A stretch of DNA of 64,000 nucleotides from Liolophura sinensis (Eukaryota > Mollusca > Polyplacophora > Chitonida > Chitonidae), in contig NC_088305.1 of assembly GCF_032854445.1 (NCBI RefSeq), positions 22,916,955 through 22,980,954 on the forward strand, written 5' to 3'. Made by a program: the position numbers and the translations under genes. Under the pieces are notes generated by a model that saw only the letters and a list, made by a program, of their open reading frames with translations, was not told the DNA's origin and did no database searches. Shown one piece after another: positions 54,309-64,000 of this stretch (its first letter is position 1; every line of letters starts with the position of its first letter).

Positions 54309-55151
54309 ATGATCAACATGATGAATTCCGGTGATTTTCCTGGATTTGCTTGTAACTGTGGAACGAGCTACCGGTCTAAGTCAAGTCTGTACAGACACAA
54401 GCAGGTGTGTGGTTCCAGAAGAGGAGAGAGGTGCCATTTCTGTAATAGTCATTTCCAGAACCAAGTTAAATTGTACAAGCACTTTGAGTCCTGTGCTAAG
54501 GCCCCATGGGTGAGACAACCCACTTGCCCTGTGCAGAAGGCAAGTAAAGCACCAAAGCCCTTCATCAAGCCCTTGGAGGCCACCTTGAGGGATTCAGGAG
54601 TGAAGGTTTTAAGTCCTGGAACCCCTCTTCTGGATGAAAGTTCATCAAAAGCTGCACATACCAATGTCACATGCACACCGGTTGCGAATATTGTGACCAC
54701 ATCACCTCTTGTTGTGGCACCCCTTTCCCAGCCAGCTTCACCATTTAAGATGAGGGCAGAAGTAGCGGACCTGTTTGGAGAAGTTATGTTACCAGAAGAT
54801 ATCAGTCAGTCATCATCTGCTTCCGTGTCTTCCCTATCAGCCCTTTTTGATTCGATCCCTGTCGAGTCATGTCCTGTTTCTCTGCCTGTGTGCTGCTCCG
54901 GTTCTGGGTCCAAAACCACCACTGCGTCATCATCCAGTACCACCAATGTGTTTTCATCTAACGCCACCATCACCAATGTGTTATCTCCCATCAGTGCCGT
55001 CAAGCCTAAATTCTCGACTGGCACTCAGACCACACCGAGGTTTTTGTTCAATCACATCCATAGTATAACAACTACAACGTATCCTGATGGACGGGTTGTA
55101 AAACAAGAGGTAATTAAGAGTAAATGTGCTTGTGAGCTGTGTAACAAATAA
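54309..55151 (+). CDS. Extra Gypsy ORF: protein with two C2H2-type zinc fingers
   Basis: 280 codons from ATG 54309 (MINMMNSGDFPG) to TAA, in the position of env. Two finger-like units at the N terminus: CNCGTSYRSKSSLYRHKQVC and CHFCNSHFQNQVKLYKHFESC-like spacing, each C-x(1-2)-C...H-x(3-4)-C. The centre is long, Ser/Thr/Pro-rich and presumably disordered. A C-terminal patch reads HSITTTTYPDGRVVKQEV with a final Cys pair (CACELC). No signal peptide, fusion segment or membrane anchor, so it is not an envelope protein. Nucleic-acid binding or chromatin targeting is inferred from the fingers. Being open in a young copy suggests it is maintained. Confidence 0.75.
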   Translation: MINMMNSGDFPGFACNCGTSYRSKSSLYRHKQVCGSRRGERCHFCNSHFQNQVKLYKHFESCAKAPWVRQPTCPVQKASKAPKPFIKPLEATLRDSGVKVLSPGTPLLDESSSKAAHTNVTCTPVANIVTTSPLVVAPLSQPASPFKMRAEVADLFGEVMLPEDISQSSSASVSSLSALFDSIPVESCPVSLPVCCSGSGSKTTTASSSSTTNVFSSNATITNVLSPISAVKPKFSTGTQTTPRFLFNHIHSITTTTYPDGRVVKQEVIKSKCACELCNK

Positions 55152-55528
55152 ATTTTTTTTTTTTGATAATTATACATTTACATTTCTTATAAAGGAAAAT
55201 CATTAGGACATTTTGTGATACCATACCATTTGATGATTTCTTAATATATGTAATACAATGATAAACAGTGAGTATTTTAGAATTTGGTCTGCTGTTAGAG
55301 TTTGAAATATTTTGGAGAAACATGTATATATGTCTACTTGTAGTCTATATCCATAGGGTATCGTAGTTACATGTATGTAGTAGGTATAATGATATTTGTC
55401 TGAAGTTTTCATTCCTTGAGTTACTGTTTTACAAAAGTTCCAGTTTCATGAAAGTTACAGTTTCATATTTGCAGTTGCACTTGTATCTTATATTATTCGA
55501 GGGCGAATAATTAGAAAGAGGGGGATAA
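55152..55528 (+). other. Gypsy 3' untranslated region and polypurine tract
   Basis: AT-rich, no ORF. The tract AGAAAGAGGGGGAT at 55513-55526 abuts the 3' LTR and fits the primer for plus-strand synthesis. Confidence 0.75.
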
Positions 55529-57344
55529 TGTAGCGGAATTTAAGGAAGTAATGAATTTTCACGGAAGTTTTGTTAAGATCGTTATCTGAGGCCATACTAA
55601 TTAATTTACAAAGTCAATATTTTGACAATATAGCGTTCATTTATTCTCGTAGGAAGTTTTAAACTTACGTTTATCTGTTTCATGGACGAGTGATGTTGTT
55701 GTTGTTGTTGTAGTATCGGCGTTCCTACATATTTGGGATAATTATAAGTATTTCTCAGCAATGTAATGATGCTAATGTAGAAGTTACGAAATTCTATGCC
55801 ATTGTCTTATCTGCAAAGTATTTACCTTCTATTTTCGTTCCTGTTTCACACATAAAATATGATATGCATTGTCCTCAGTTCAACCTCGAAAGCAGAAGTT
55901 TGTGTTGCCGCCATTTTTGTACATTTATGGTCATTCGGGTGTCTGTAGAACCCGCACTTACAGGCTTTTAGAAAGCGGACCAGGATTTTCCCACCACAGT
56001 TTGAAAAGGAATTTATCATTTAATACCCTTGTGTGGAAATTGCTTATACTTTTTGAGTAATATGGATAAAAATATAGACTTTTCAGACACTGACATTTAC
56101 ATTTTGGCTTCAAAACAAAGCCATTATTTTGGAGTTCTTGGTTGCGATCGCGATGACGTCATCGTGTCATCTGTGTTTACAAACTGTCAAAAATGTCTCT
56201 TGTGACCAATCAGAGTCTCCTGATTCGGTTCATGGCTCCTCCCACACCATGTGGAAATGTATAAATAGGCGGATTTTTCAGCGTCTGCAGATGGCCTTGG
56301 AATTTGCCGAGAGTAGTCACCAAATTGCTGATAAGTATTCGCAGTAAGTAGCTATTTTATTAAGAGTGGGAAAATTCTTGTACCGTGAATTGGGAAATAG
56401 TCCCAGTGTCAGGAAAAGTGATTTGTGATCCAGTTCGGGAATTCAGAGACAGTTGACACTTGGTGGGAATCAGTCCCAGGAATCTGGGAATAGTGTCAAA
56501 AATCTGGGAATTTTCCCAGTCCCAAAATTCTGGGACTCTACAGTCTCACGATACCTAAGAATCCAGCTCCAGGCTCAAACAAGTGGAACTTGTCTGAGAT
56601 ATCAAAAGTGGACCACAGAGACTATATACCAGAGTAAATCAACTGAACTTTGGTACGATAATTTGAAGCAGGAGTCTCATGAGACTTTTCCCAGTCCCAA
56701 AATTCTGGGACCCTCCAGTCTCACGAAACCTGGGAATCCAGCTCCAGTGCCATGCAAGTAGGAATTATCTGAGATATCAAAAGTGGACCACAGTGGACTA
56801 TATACCAGAATAAATCAACTGAACTTTGGCATCATAATTTGAGACAAGAGTCTTGTGAGACTTTGCCTCATATGACACTCATCTGGGACTCTGTCCCATA
56901 TGACACTTAACTGAGACTCTGTACCATATGACACTTAACTGAGACTCTGTATCATATGATACTCAACTGTTTGGTACTTGTGTCAACTGCTGGTTCCTCC
57001 CTCGTCATAATAAACATTCATCATCTGATTCACTGAAAATCTGTTGTTGGAGAACTTTCATTTCGTAGAGGAATTTCAAATCTCATGCGTAACTCATACT
57101 GGATAATAGCCCGAGTTCAGGGAATGTTATGAAATCGGATCCAAATAGTAGCGGCGTCTCCGAGTTCAGGGGAAAGAATCCTGATTCGTTTGTTCATTTA
57201 ACAAGCTTCGCTCGGCACGTTAAATATCAAACAGGATTAAAGTGATTGAATGGTGTCGCACTCATAGGTACCTGCATGCTTGAGAAGACATCATAAGAAA
57301 CAAAAGCACATAAGACAAATACCAACAACATCTGAACCGCTACA
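55529..57344 (+). repeat. Gypsy 3' LTR (1816 bp)
   Basis: Same length and, wherever compared, same sequence as the 5' LTR. Confidence 0.95.
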
Positions 57345-57348
57345 ATAT

Positions 57349-57798
57349 CATATGTAAAAAATCCAACATCCGCTTCTAGTTCAGTTTATAGTCGTTCGTT
57401 AAACACTTAAATGCCTATTTACGATTATAGCTCCGTGTTTTAGAGAGTCAGATGATTCTAAACAGGCAATTATGTGTTTTATTCGTTTCCATCACTCGAT
57501 ACATTTTTTCACATATACACATATGTACAGCATAACACAAAGTTTAAGCGGTATAACCCATAAACGCTACATACACATATAGATATATCTCCATATACAT
57601 ATATAAATATACTTATACATTCAAATCGAATGTAAGATCATAATGTCTTAATTACCCCCAATTTCTAGTTCTGTAAAAAACTTTGGGTTTCTAGCCCACG
57701 GCTGCACATCGTGTATATGATACTAGTCACACGAAATGTAGATGTCAGATGTGTCATACGAGAGGGGGCGGTAGGGAGGGGTGGTGGTGGTCTTGTGT
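57349..57798. other. Polinton-2 DNA between Gypsy and polymerase
   Basis: AT-rich, no ORF; continues the sequence interrupted at 48671. Confidence 0.55.
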
Positions 57799-60700
57799 TC
57801 AATACCCGTACGGGACAGTGTTAAACGAGGGCTTTATCACCCGCTTAATATAGTTGATTTCATAGTCCTTTTTCTCAGGCTTGTTGAGAATTCTGACACG
57901 TGTTTTGTCACTCGTGATTTTCCGCTCGTTAAACACGGTCTTTCTGCATAATTCACAAACCCCACCAGTTCCAGAGCAGGGACATCGCTTCATCACATTT
58001 TTTCACCATATCGCATAGAGTATCAAAATTGATTACTCTAGAGTTTTTGGCGTTGAGGGTAAAACCACGTACCTTGGCGACTGTCTCACCCAGCCTAGTC
58101 TTGTACGTGTAGTTTTTAGGCCCTCCGCTAGCAAAAATTTTGATTGAATCTCCAGGGGCAAATTCAGATGTCAAATCACCTAACATATCACCTAATGGAA
58201 GATCGGATTGCCCCGGTTCAGTAATATAGATGGCGCTGTCGGTGCCATGGTATATGCAACGGGAATCTAGCTTTTCCAGCACTTCTTATAATTTCGAAAG
58301 GCTAAAACAAGTGGTAAAAGTGGCGATATATATATATTGGAAGAAGACCCAGTAGGGATGTATTCTTTTGCACTCTTCCAAGTCTAATAACAGGATTTCT
58401 TCGTTGACGTCGTGAAAATCACTCACGTCATTCTCCGGATCATTGAGCAGTTGATAAAATTCTGCTGGCGTGCTAATAAAACAGTTTTGGCTAAGACCAT
58501 TGCGCTGTTCGAATTTACCCCAAAGTGAATTTAAGGCTAGCTTCGCCACTGATCTCAGGTCGGCATTTTTCTGGATTTTGTTTTTATCCAGCCTTATGCC
58601 TTGGTGGGCCTCATACCGCTCGATATAAGCGTCCTTATCGGCCTCTGATTTAACCCATGCAGGCCATCCCGATGATTCCTGCTTAATTTTCAAAAATGTG
58701 TTAATACAGCCGGTGAACAACCCTGTAGCGTCATCCTTACCGTTATATTTAGTTGTTCTAGGAAAGTGATACACCTCATATACATTGACTAGCCTGTAAC
58801 CTTTCTGCAAGGCCTTTTGTACTTCAAATGACACTCCTGTACCCGTGATAGCACGCTGTTCATCCGTGTGTTTACAAGTCTGGATAAGGTTGTCACAACA
58901 TGTCTTGCACAGGGGGAACATAAGCCTGTTATGACTGCGGGAGAACCGGATGGTACAGGTTTCTAGGGGGGACAACCTTACATTTAATGAAACCCACAAA
59001 CTTATGCATATCACCAAAGTCACGGGTGATGATGGTGGGATAGCCAACAGGATATTCGGCGTATTTGTTAATATATAAGGATAGAGTGACGTGAAATCCA
59101 CGTAATTGACACTCGTGTCGCCCTTTGCTTCGTAAAGTAACTTTGTACAGTTTGTCCGACCACCGAAAAACGCATCTCTAGGATCTAACCTACTCACCAC
59201 ATCCAGAGACGCTACAAATTCCTTAAGCTCATGGTTAGTTTCCATTTCCTCTCTAAACTCGTGTTCCCAAACGTAGATACAGTTGAGACCCAGTTCTTCC
59301 CGCTTACGAATGCCAGCCATTGTATCGTTGTACACACTCTCGTTATTTCTCTTGTTTATGGGGTTAATAGCGTCCTTATCAATACATGGAACACAAGAAT
59401 GTACTACGCATCCTAAAAATTCAGGAATCGTAACCATCGAGTTTGATTTTCCCTATCCTATGCTCACCCTTATTCAATGCATGCTGGATGTCCAACTGCC
59501 CCCCCCCCCATTCTGCCTATCCTTGTGCATTAATCATTCCAGCCATTGAATGGACTGGCGTGAGAACTGGTCTCTCTCAACAATGCCCTCTGCGAGTACT
59601 AATGCCACCTCCCACGGTTTTAGAAAGCGGGCTTTGAAAATCTCAAAACAAAGACCCGCGATAGTAATGCTCTTTAATAGATCAATGCCAAACACACTCT
59701 CCTCGTCTATCGCTGTGGGCTCGGGGGTGGTGATATCCATAATCAGTTCCCTAAACTTCAAACAACACCGCCTGAGAATGGTCACGTCAAAACGGCAATA
59801 GTCCAACATTTCTTTTAGGAAATCAAACACGTAATTCTTTTACTTCAGTCCGTTGTAGCAGCTCACGAACTGGTCTAGGTCACTTTTAGACATGTCGTCA
59901 ATGATTCTACCGTTGTTTCAAAATCACAGAAGATGTATAAACTTTTGCTTTCTTTCACCAGTAATGGCTTCATGTAACACCTATGGTCACCCATATGATA
60001 CACTAAACACCTGGTACAATATTTCTCATCACAACTATGCTTACAAGGCGGTCTAATGTCGCGCCGGAGAAGCCGGCGACACTTAGTACAAGACCAGTAA
60101 GTCTTGCATATGGAATTATATTCTTTCTTCGCAGCATTTTTTTTCAAGCACGTTCCAAGTGCTTCTCATAACAGGATTCACTATGGAAGCACCTATTGCA
60201 CACATCGCAATCTACAAGTATCGTAACGTGGCAGTTTCTACTGTAACACATACTACATATGACATTGCATCTATGCACAGACAGTGTGTTATATGATTCG
60301 CAGTAGCATGACCGATCAAAAAGGCCTGCATTCTAGTGATAATATCAAAATGCCCGTTGTGGTGTAGTAAGTAGATCTTATTGGGTCGCACGACTATTCC
60401 CCGATACACAATAGCATTGGCCGCATTAGCGTCGACCACTACTATCTGAGTATGGGTCGCATTTTCGAATAAATGCATCTTATCTAACCCAATCTGCACT
60501 GTCGGATCTACCTCAGCCTTTTGACAAAGCTCAATTTCTTTTGGAGGGCTTTGTTCGAGAAAGCTATTCTTTTCTTATCTGGGTCATTCAACATATAAGC
60601 CCTAGCTATGACGATCGCTCTGGCTGCACACATGTTATCCTTATTAGCCACCTGTACTACACTTTTCTTCACGCATTTTGCCTCCGTGATATTGGTAATT

Positions 60701-61062
60701 TTTTTTCTCATGCCTCCTCTAATGAGTCTAATAACACCCACGTGTATTTCAAAACTTTCGTTAAAAACCAGTGTTTCATTAGACTGCAACATTTTCTCTA
60801 TGAGATCTAACAAATCACGAGGTGAAATGTCTTTCTCCGCTCTTAAACTCAAAACCAGTGGGGTGTCCATACCTTTGTGAAAAATGTAAATGCGGGCCAG
60901 ATCGTCATCGTGTACACCGTCTAAAGATCTACTTAATACAGCCTCCAGAGCATTCGTTAACAGCTTCATATTAGATATACCTGTACTATTATTAACATCA
61001 GACGAAAGTTTTAAGGAGTATATAACTTCGGAGGTTCCATATTTCTTCCTAAAGATATTCAT
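57799..61062 (-). pseudogene. Protein-primed family B DNA polymerase (PolB) of Polinton-2, broken, motif C mutated
   Basis: Read on the minus strand from ATG 61062 (MNIFRKKYGTSEV). The N-terminal domain (61062-60508) is followed by shifted frames with a Cys-rich region (CRRLLRRDIRPPC, CTRCLVYHMGDHRC) near 60000-60100. Exonuclease motif I is IFCDFETTV (~59915). A later exonuclease block reads YCRFDVTILRRCC (~59795). An 11-base C/G run (59499-59509) sits at a shift. Polymerase motif A is VDFTSLYPYI (~59085) and motif B KLALNSLWGKF (~58530). A TAA follows SLSKL (~58286). Motif C is YHGTDSAIY (~58245), with Gly for the first catalytic Asp. The end has KRVIKP...VPYGY at 57799. Inactive. Confidence 0.9.
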
Positions 61063-62333
61063 TTTTCATGAATGTTGAAATCATTTTGGCTTAGCACCAC
61101 CCAACCCACTCATGCCCACACCCCCCAATACGCTCTGCTCCCCGATACTATCACCACTCCCTGTCTGTATGCGATGTTCCGATGTGCCTTCTGTTGCGCT
61201 ATCGCCGAGCGTTTTGCTTTTCCTTTACCCTTGGTGCTTTTGCGATGTGTTGCTCTGCTGTGAAAAAAAAACAAAAAAAAAACAACCGAGTTATTTTCGA
61301 CAATCTTTATACCTATCCATCTACCTATGTAAATCTCATGACTACCTATAATGTCTATCTATATAGTGATATTCTTTTATTTAGTACGGGATGTATGCAT
61401 GTGTATATGTATGCATATGCAAATCTGAAAGCATACCATGGGCAAAACCTCTAAAAACGAGCTATCTTGAAAACTAGACCACAGAAAACATTTACTTCGT
61501 ATTTTTTCTTCACTAATACATGACGCTAACTTACACATTGTTAACGAGCAACGTTTGTCCATCGCAGAGAAGTAGTCAGTCTCAAAGGTGGCTATGTATT
61601 AACTAAAATAGAGTTAAATCATCTATAATCAGCAACAAAGATGGTCTAAACCGTCTAATAAAAGGAATAAAGTTAACGGCCTACTCACCAGTTTAAAGGA
61701 GTCCTCACTTCCAGGAAGACTAACATGAATGGAGATATGTTAAGTGTCTGGATCGGTGAAATGCTGCATACAATTTAAAGAACACTATGGTTCTAGGAAA
61801 TAGTACGCAGGGTCGTCCTAGGTAGAAAAATACCGCGAACAACCGCCGAACTTTGAATATGTTGGGACTTTTATACACACGGTTAGCTCTAAGACGCCAC
61901 CTCTGATTGGCTGGGTAAATTCATAACAAGCGGTGATTGGTCGAATGATGTCGGTAACAACATCCGTAATACGTTGTGTAATGCGTTGTGCAATACGTTG
62001 AACAACACTCCACGTCACGACCGTCATATTTATTTCACGCTATAAGTCTAAATCTGGAAAGTGGGAAGTTGTCGGCTTCGGGAACGCGGGAAGTAGGAGA
62101 GCTCGCTCCGATTGGACATTCCAAACCACGTGACCCAAACTTTTTGGCCCGTTCCGAATCGCGTGACCCAAACTTTTCGCCCGGTTCAAGATCACGTGAC
62201 CCAAACTTTTTTTTGGCACGCTCTGCGATAGTAGTTATCTCCCCTTGCAGTATGCGATTGGAACTTATTACGCGATCATAACATTCATATATTTACATAT
62301 CGCCATAATGATGTTCTAATATGTTGCGTCATG
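61063..62333. other. Right non-coding region of Polinton-2
   Basis: No gene recognised. Contains A-rich tracts near 61263-61282, a 12-bp tandem (AATACGTTGTGT type, x3, 61966-62003) and CACGTG-containing repeats (62120-62215). Confidence 0.6.
62120..62215. repeat. Three tandem ~36-bp repeats with CACGTG-type cores
   Basis: Units of the form (A/C)ACGTGACCCAAACTTTT followed by GGCCCGTTCC-like sequence, three times; one has CGCGTG. A single CACGTGACATTTT and a CACGTGG lie near the left end of the element (38570-38630). Confidence 0.85.
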
Positions 62334-62426
62334 CCTTGCTTTATATTCATATGTAATAAATTATGTCATATATTTCGTAATACGTTTGCATAATCATAAG
62401 AGTTGTAAAGTACCCCTATTATTACT
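62334..62426 (-). repeat. Polinton-2 right terminal inverted repeat
   Basis: Partner of 38468-38560; contains TAATAAATTATGTCATATAT and TTGCATAATCATAAG and ends ATTATTACT. Confidence 0.8.
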
Positions 62427-64000
62427 ATAATGCATCAAACTTGTTCTGACATTTAGTGGACAGTCTCAGTTAAAATTGTTGTAAAATTCACTCTCCACCA
62501 AAGTGTCTTCAAAAACAGAATAAGAGTTTTGGGGCAGGTTTCTTCTTCTGCTACATAGTAATTTCCAAATCATCTTCACTGTGTGATGGACAAGAATCGG
62601 AAGGTCCAGACAAGGCTTTGGTTCAAAAACTGGTGTCACTCTGTGTCTCCACAGTTGAACTTTCGGTCTGTGCTCTGGGCGTCGTTTCAATTTTCTGCAA
62701 AAGACTGTTTTAGTCCTTCTTACGGTCTTAAAAACAGCAACAGAAAACAGACTCAGTGACTCAATATTACAATTTAAACAATGCTTTATATATATAAAAT
62801 GAGACGTACAGTTTTACAGACAGTTCAACAACAACAACATAAAAAACATACACATCAGTATTACCGGTCTTTAAAAGTTTCCAGTTCACCTTTGCATCCC
62901 AAGGAATGTATTCCAGGAGATCCAACGTAAAGACCATGGGATAAACACACAAGTCACAAACTGTCCCAGTCAGGTATTTCGCTAGGTTAGCGAACGCGAA
63001 CACAGTACACAGGTTACACAGAACTGGAACAGTCAAGCCTTTGAATGACATCACACCCGCAGAGCACAACACAGGGTAAATCCAGGCATGGAGGTATAAT
63101 CCACTGTAGAACAGTCACAGCTCCCGCAGAAACTCACAAACGAGCCGTTCAGAGACGTAGAGTAACGTCACCTTGTGGCAGAACGAACGTCCTTTGCAAA
63201 ACTGAAAACTTCAGATTAGAGTCCGTGACGACCTTGTCGGTCAGGTGAGTTCAGCGTGTTAAACAAATTACACAGTCAACACTGTATAATCATAATAAAG
63301 ATCCGAACACCAATAAACGTGACTTCCGCAGAAATTCACTTAAACCAGACATCAGTACAACTGTGGTACACAAACGGTGCCGGCATAGAAATCTGTCTTC
63401 CCAAACGAAACTGGCATCACCAGCTCATATCAATATAATGGACTCGATACGAGAGCGTCGCACACTCTCCTGGCTCCCAGTGGATGCAGCAAAAATTCCT
63501 CCCCTCTGCACAGAAAACACGGCTTATATACGTTCCAGGTGGATTCAACTATTCTTAAACACAGAATTAACAGCCAATGAAATAAACGAAGCATTGAACA
63601 AGGTGCTTTTGATCCGGTCCGCGCTGTACACATATAACAGGGCCTGTTATGCGTTCACAAAGGTCCGCAGACTAACAGTACATGAAAACGTTAAATAGTC
63701 ATACATAACAGTCCTGTATTGCCTCCTTTATGTTATCCAGTTTCGTTTCCGGGCGTCTAATCGTTTCCTGGCGCCTGACCGTTTCCTGGCGTCTGACCAC
63801 TTCATGAATCGCTTTTTCAAGGGGTTTCTTCTTCGCTTCAGCAGCTAAATGTTGAGGTATAGCTACTGCGACTTTGGCAAGATTTTCCCTTTGTTTTTAC
63901 TATGAGACAGAACAAAAAAGCGATTATCCACGTCCAGTAAAAAACAATTACAAAAAAATAATAATAATAAAAATAATAACAACAACAATAACAACAACAA
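62427..64000. other. Flanking DNA, no gene recognised
   Basis: Short open frames only (for example 63363-63698 plus, 62767-63072 minus), none with a family I recognise. A small tandem (CGTTTCCTGGCGTCTGAC type, x3) lies at about 63745-63802. The final 50 bases are an AAT/AAC-rich simple repeat. The missing half of the Harbinger transposase was not found here. Confidence 0.5.

Larger units (their letters stand above)
48672..57344 (+). mobile_element. Young Gypsy retrotransposon with extra zinc-finger ORF, lacking integrase core
   Basis: Two LTRs of exactly 1816 bases each (48672-50487 and 55529-57344) start TGTAGCGG and end CCGCTACA, and are flanked by ATAT (48668-48671, 57345-57348). Every LTR feature I checked keeps the same 6857-base offset with identical sequence, pointing to a very recent insertion. 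Internal region: gag, pol (PR-RT-RNase H), integrase C-terminal fragment, zinc-finger ORF. Confidence 0.95.
38468..62426 (+). mobile_element. Polinton-2 (Maverick), about 24 kb including two nested Gypsy elements
   Basis: Inverted ends: AGTAGTATACGG..CTTATGATTATGCAA at 38468 and the reverse complement ending at 62426, aligned without gaps over the first 38 bases (27 matches), with strong match for about 40 further bases. Starts with AG as in Polinton-1. No clean 6-bp duplication seen. Genes: PC4-like proteins, integrase, ATPase, small conserved proteins, penton-type capsid protein, minor capsid/core-like protein, major capsid protein and cysteine protease on the plus strand; polymerase on the minus strand. 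Without the Gypsy insertions it is about 13.3 kb. Nearly every gene has a lesion. Confidence 0.9.

Noticed and set aside
54309-55151. Envelope protein
   Set aside because: No signal peptide, glycosylated ectodomain, fusion segment or membrane anchor is visible; zinc-finger motifs are.
15733-62426. A single giant viral genome spanning the two Polintons
   Set aside because: Each set has its own terminal repeats, integrase, ATPase, capsid and polymerase, and host exon plus other repeats lie between them.
62427-64000. Host gene fragments at the right edge
   Set aside because: Frames are short, no splice-consistent set of exons and no family motifs seen; I cannot support a gene.

Overview
The window is eukaryotic nuclear DNA from a lophotrochozoan animal, most probably a mollusc. 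It has spliced host coding sequence, tRNA-derived SINEs of the type common in molluscs (one with a tRNA head and a 'GTACGTGGGAAGG...ACCATAATGCTGG' style body, one ending in CACTCACTCA), AT and CA/GT simple repeats, and a dense pile of nested transposable elements. There are no bacterial features. The only host-like gene signal is a pair of paralogous exons for a type II membrane, glycosyltransferase-like protein, placed head to head: 1-931 on the minus strand and 36813-37792 on the plus strand. The interval between them is almost entirely mobile DNA.

Layout. 1-931: host exon, minus strand. 966-1014: (TA)n. 1075-3255: a 5'-truncated Penelope-like element whose 3' tail is repeated in inverted orientation at its other end. 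3412-4002: a 20-bp satellite running into a SINE fragment; a second SINE lies at 4487-4829. 7075-7745: decayed LINE reverse transcriptase. 7757-12737: a non-coding dispersed repeat (copy A) carrying a Gypsy solo LTR and a full SINE, each with target duplications. 13001-13440: a higher-order tandem repeat. 13901-36246: copy B of the same dispersed repeat, split by a 19.8-kb Polinton/Maverick (Polinton-1, 15733-35545) with terminal inverted repeats and a candidate 6-bp duplication TATATG. Polinton-1 itself holds a 6.5-kb BEL/Pao retrotransposon (26462-32973). After the second host exon lies a truncated PIF/Harbinger transposase (37800-38467) that stops where a second, different Polinton begins (Polinton-2, 38468-62426). 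Polinton-2 carries two Gypsy insertions: a scrambled one (41545-43548) and a very young one with LTRs of equal length (48672-57344). 62427-64000 holds no gene I can support.

How the parts work together. Both Polintons encode the family toolkit: protein-primed family B DNA polymerase, retrovirus-like integrase, FtsK/A32-type packaging ATPase and double-jelly-roll major capsid protein. Polinton-2 also encodes a recognisable adenain-like cysteine protease, a second (penton-type) capsid protein and a basic minor capsid/core-like protein. The sets differ in gene order, small proteins and capsid sequence, so they are separate lineages. Both are decayed. Polinton-1 polymerase lacks the catalytic motif C segment and Polinton-2 polymerase has Gly for the first motif C Asp. 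Many genes have in-frame stops or one-base shifts. Polinton-2 also encodes PC4/Sub1-like single-strand DNA-binding domains. The young Gypsy in Polinton-2 has open gag and pol but no integrase core, and it carries an extra downstream ORF with two C2H2 zinc fingers behind a good 3' splice site.

Limits: family calls are from reading motifs and known family architecture; no database search was possible. Some frameshifts, especially those at poly-G runs, could be assembly errors.
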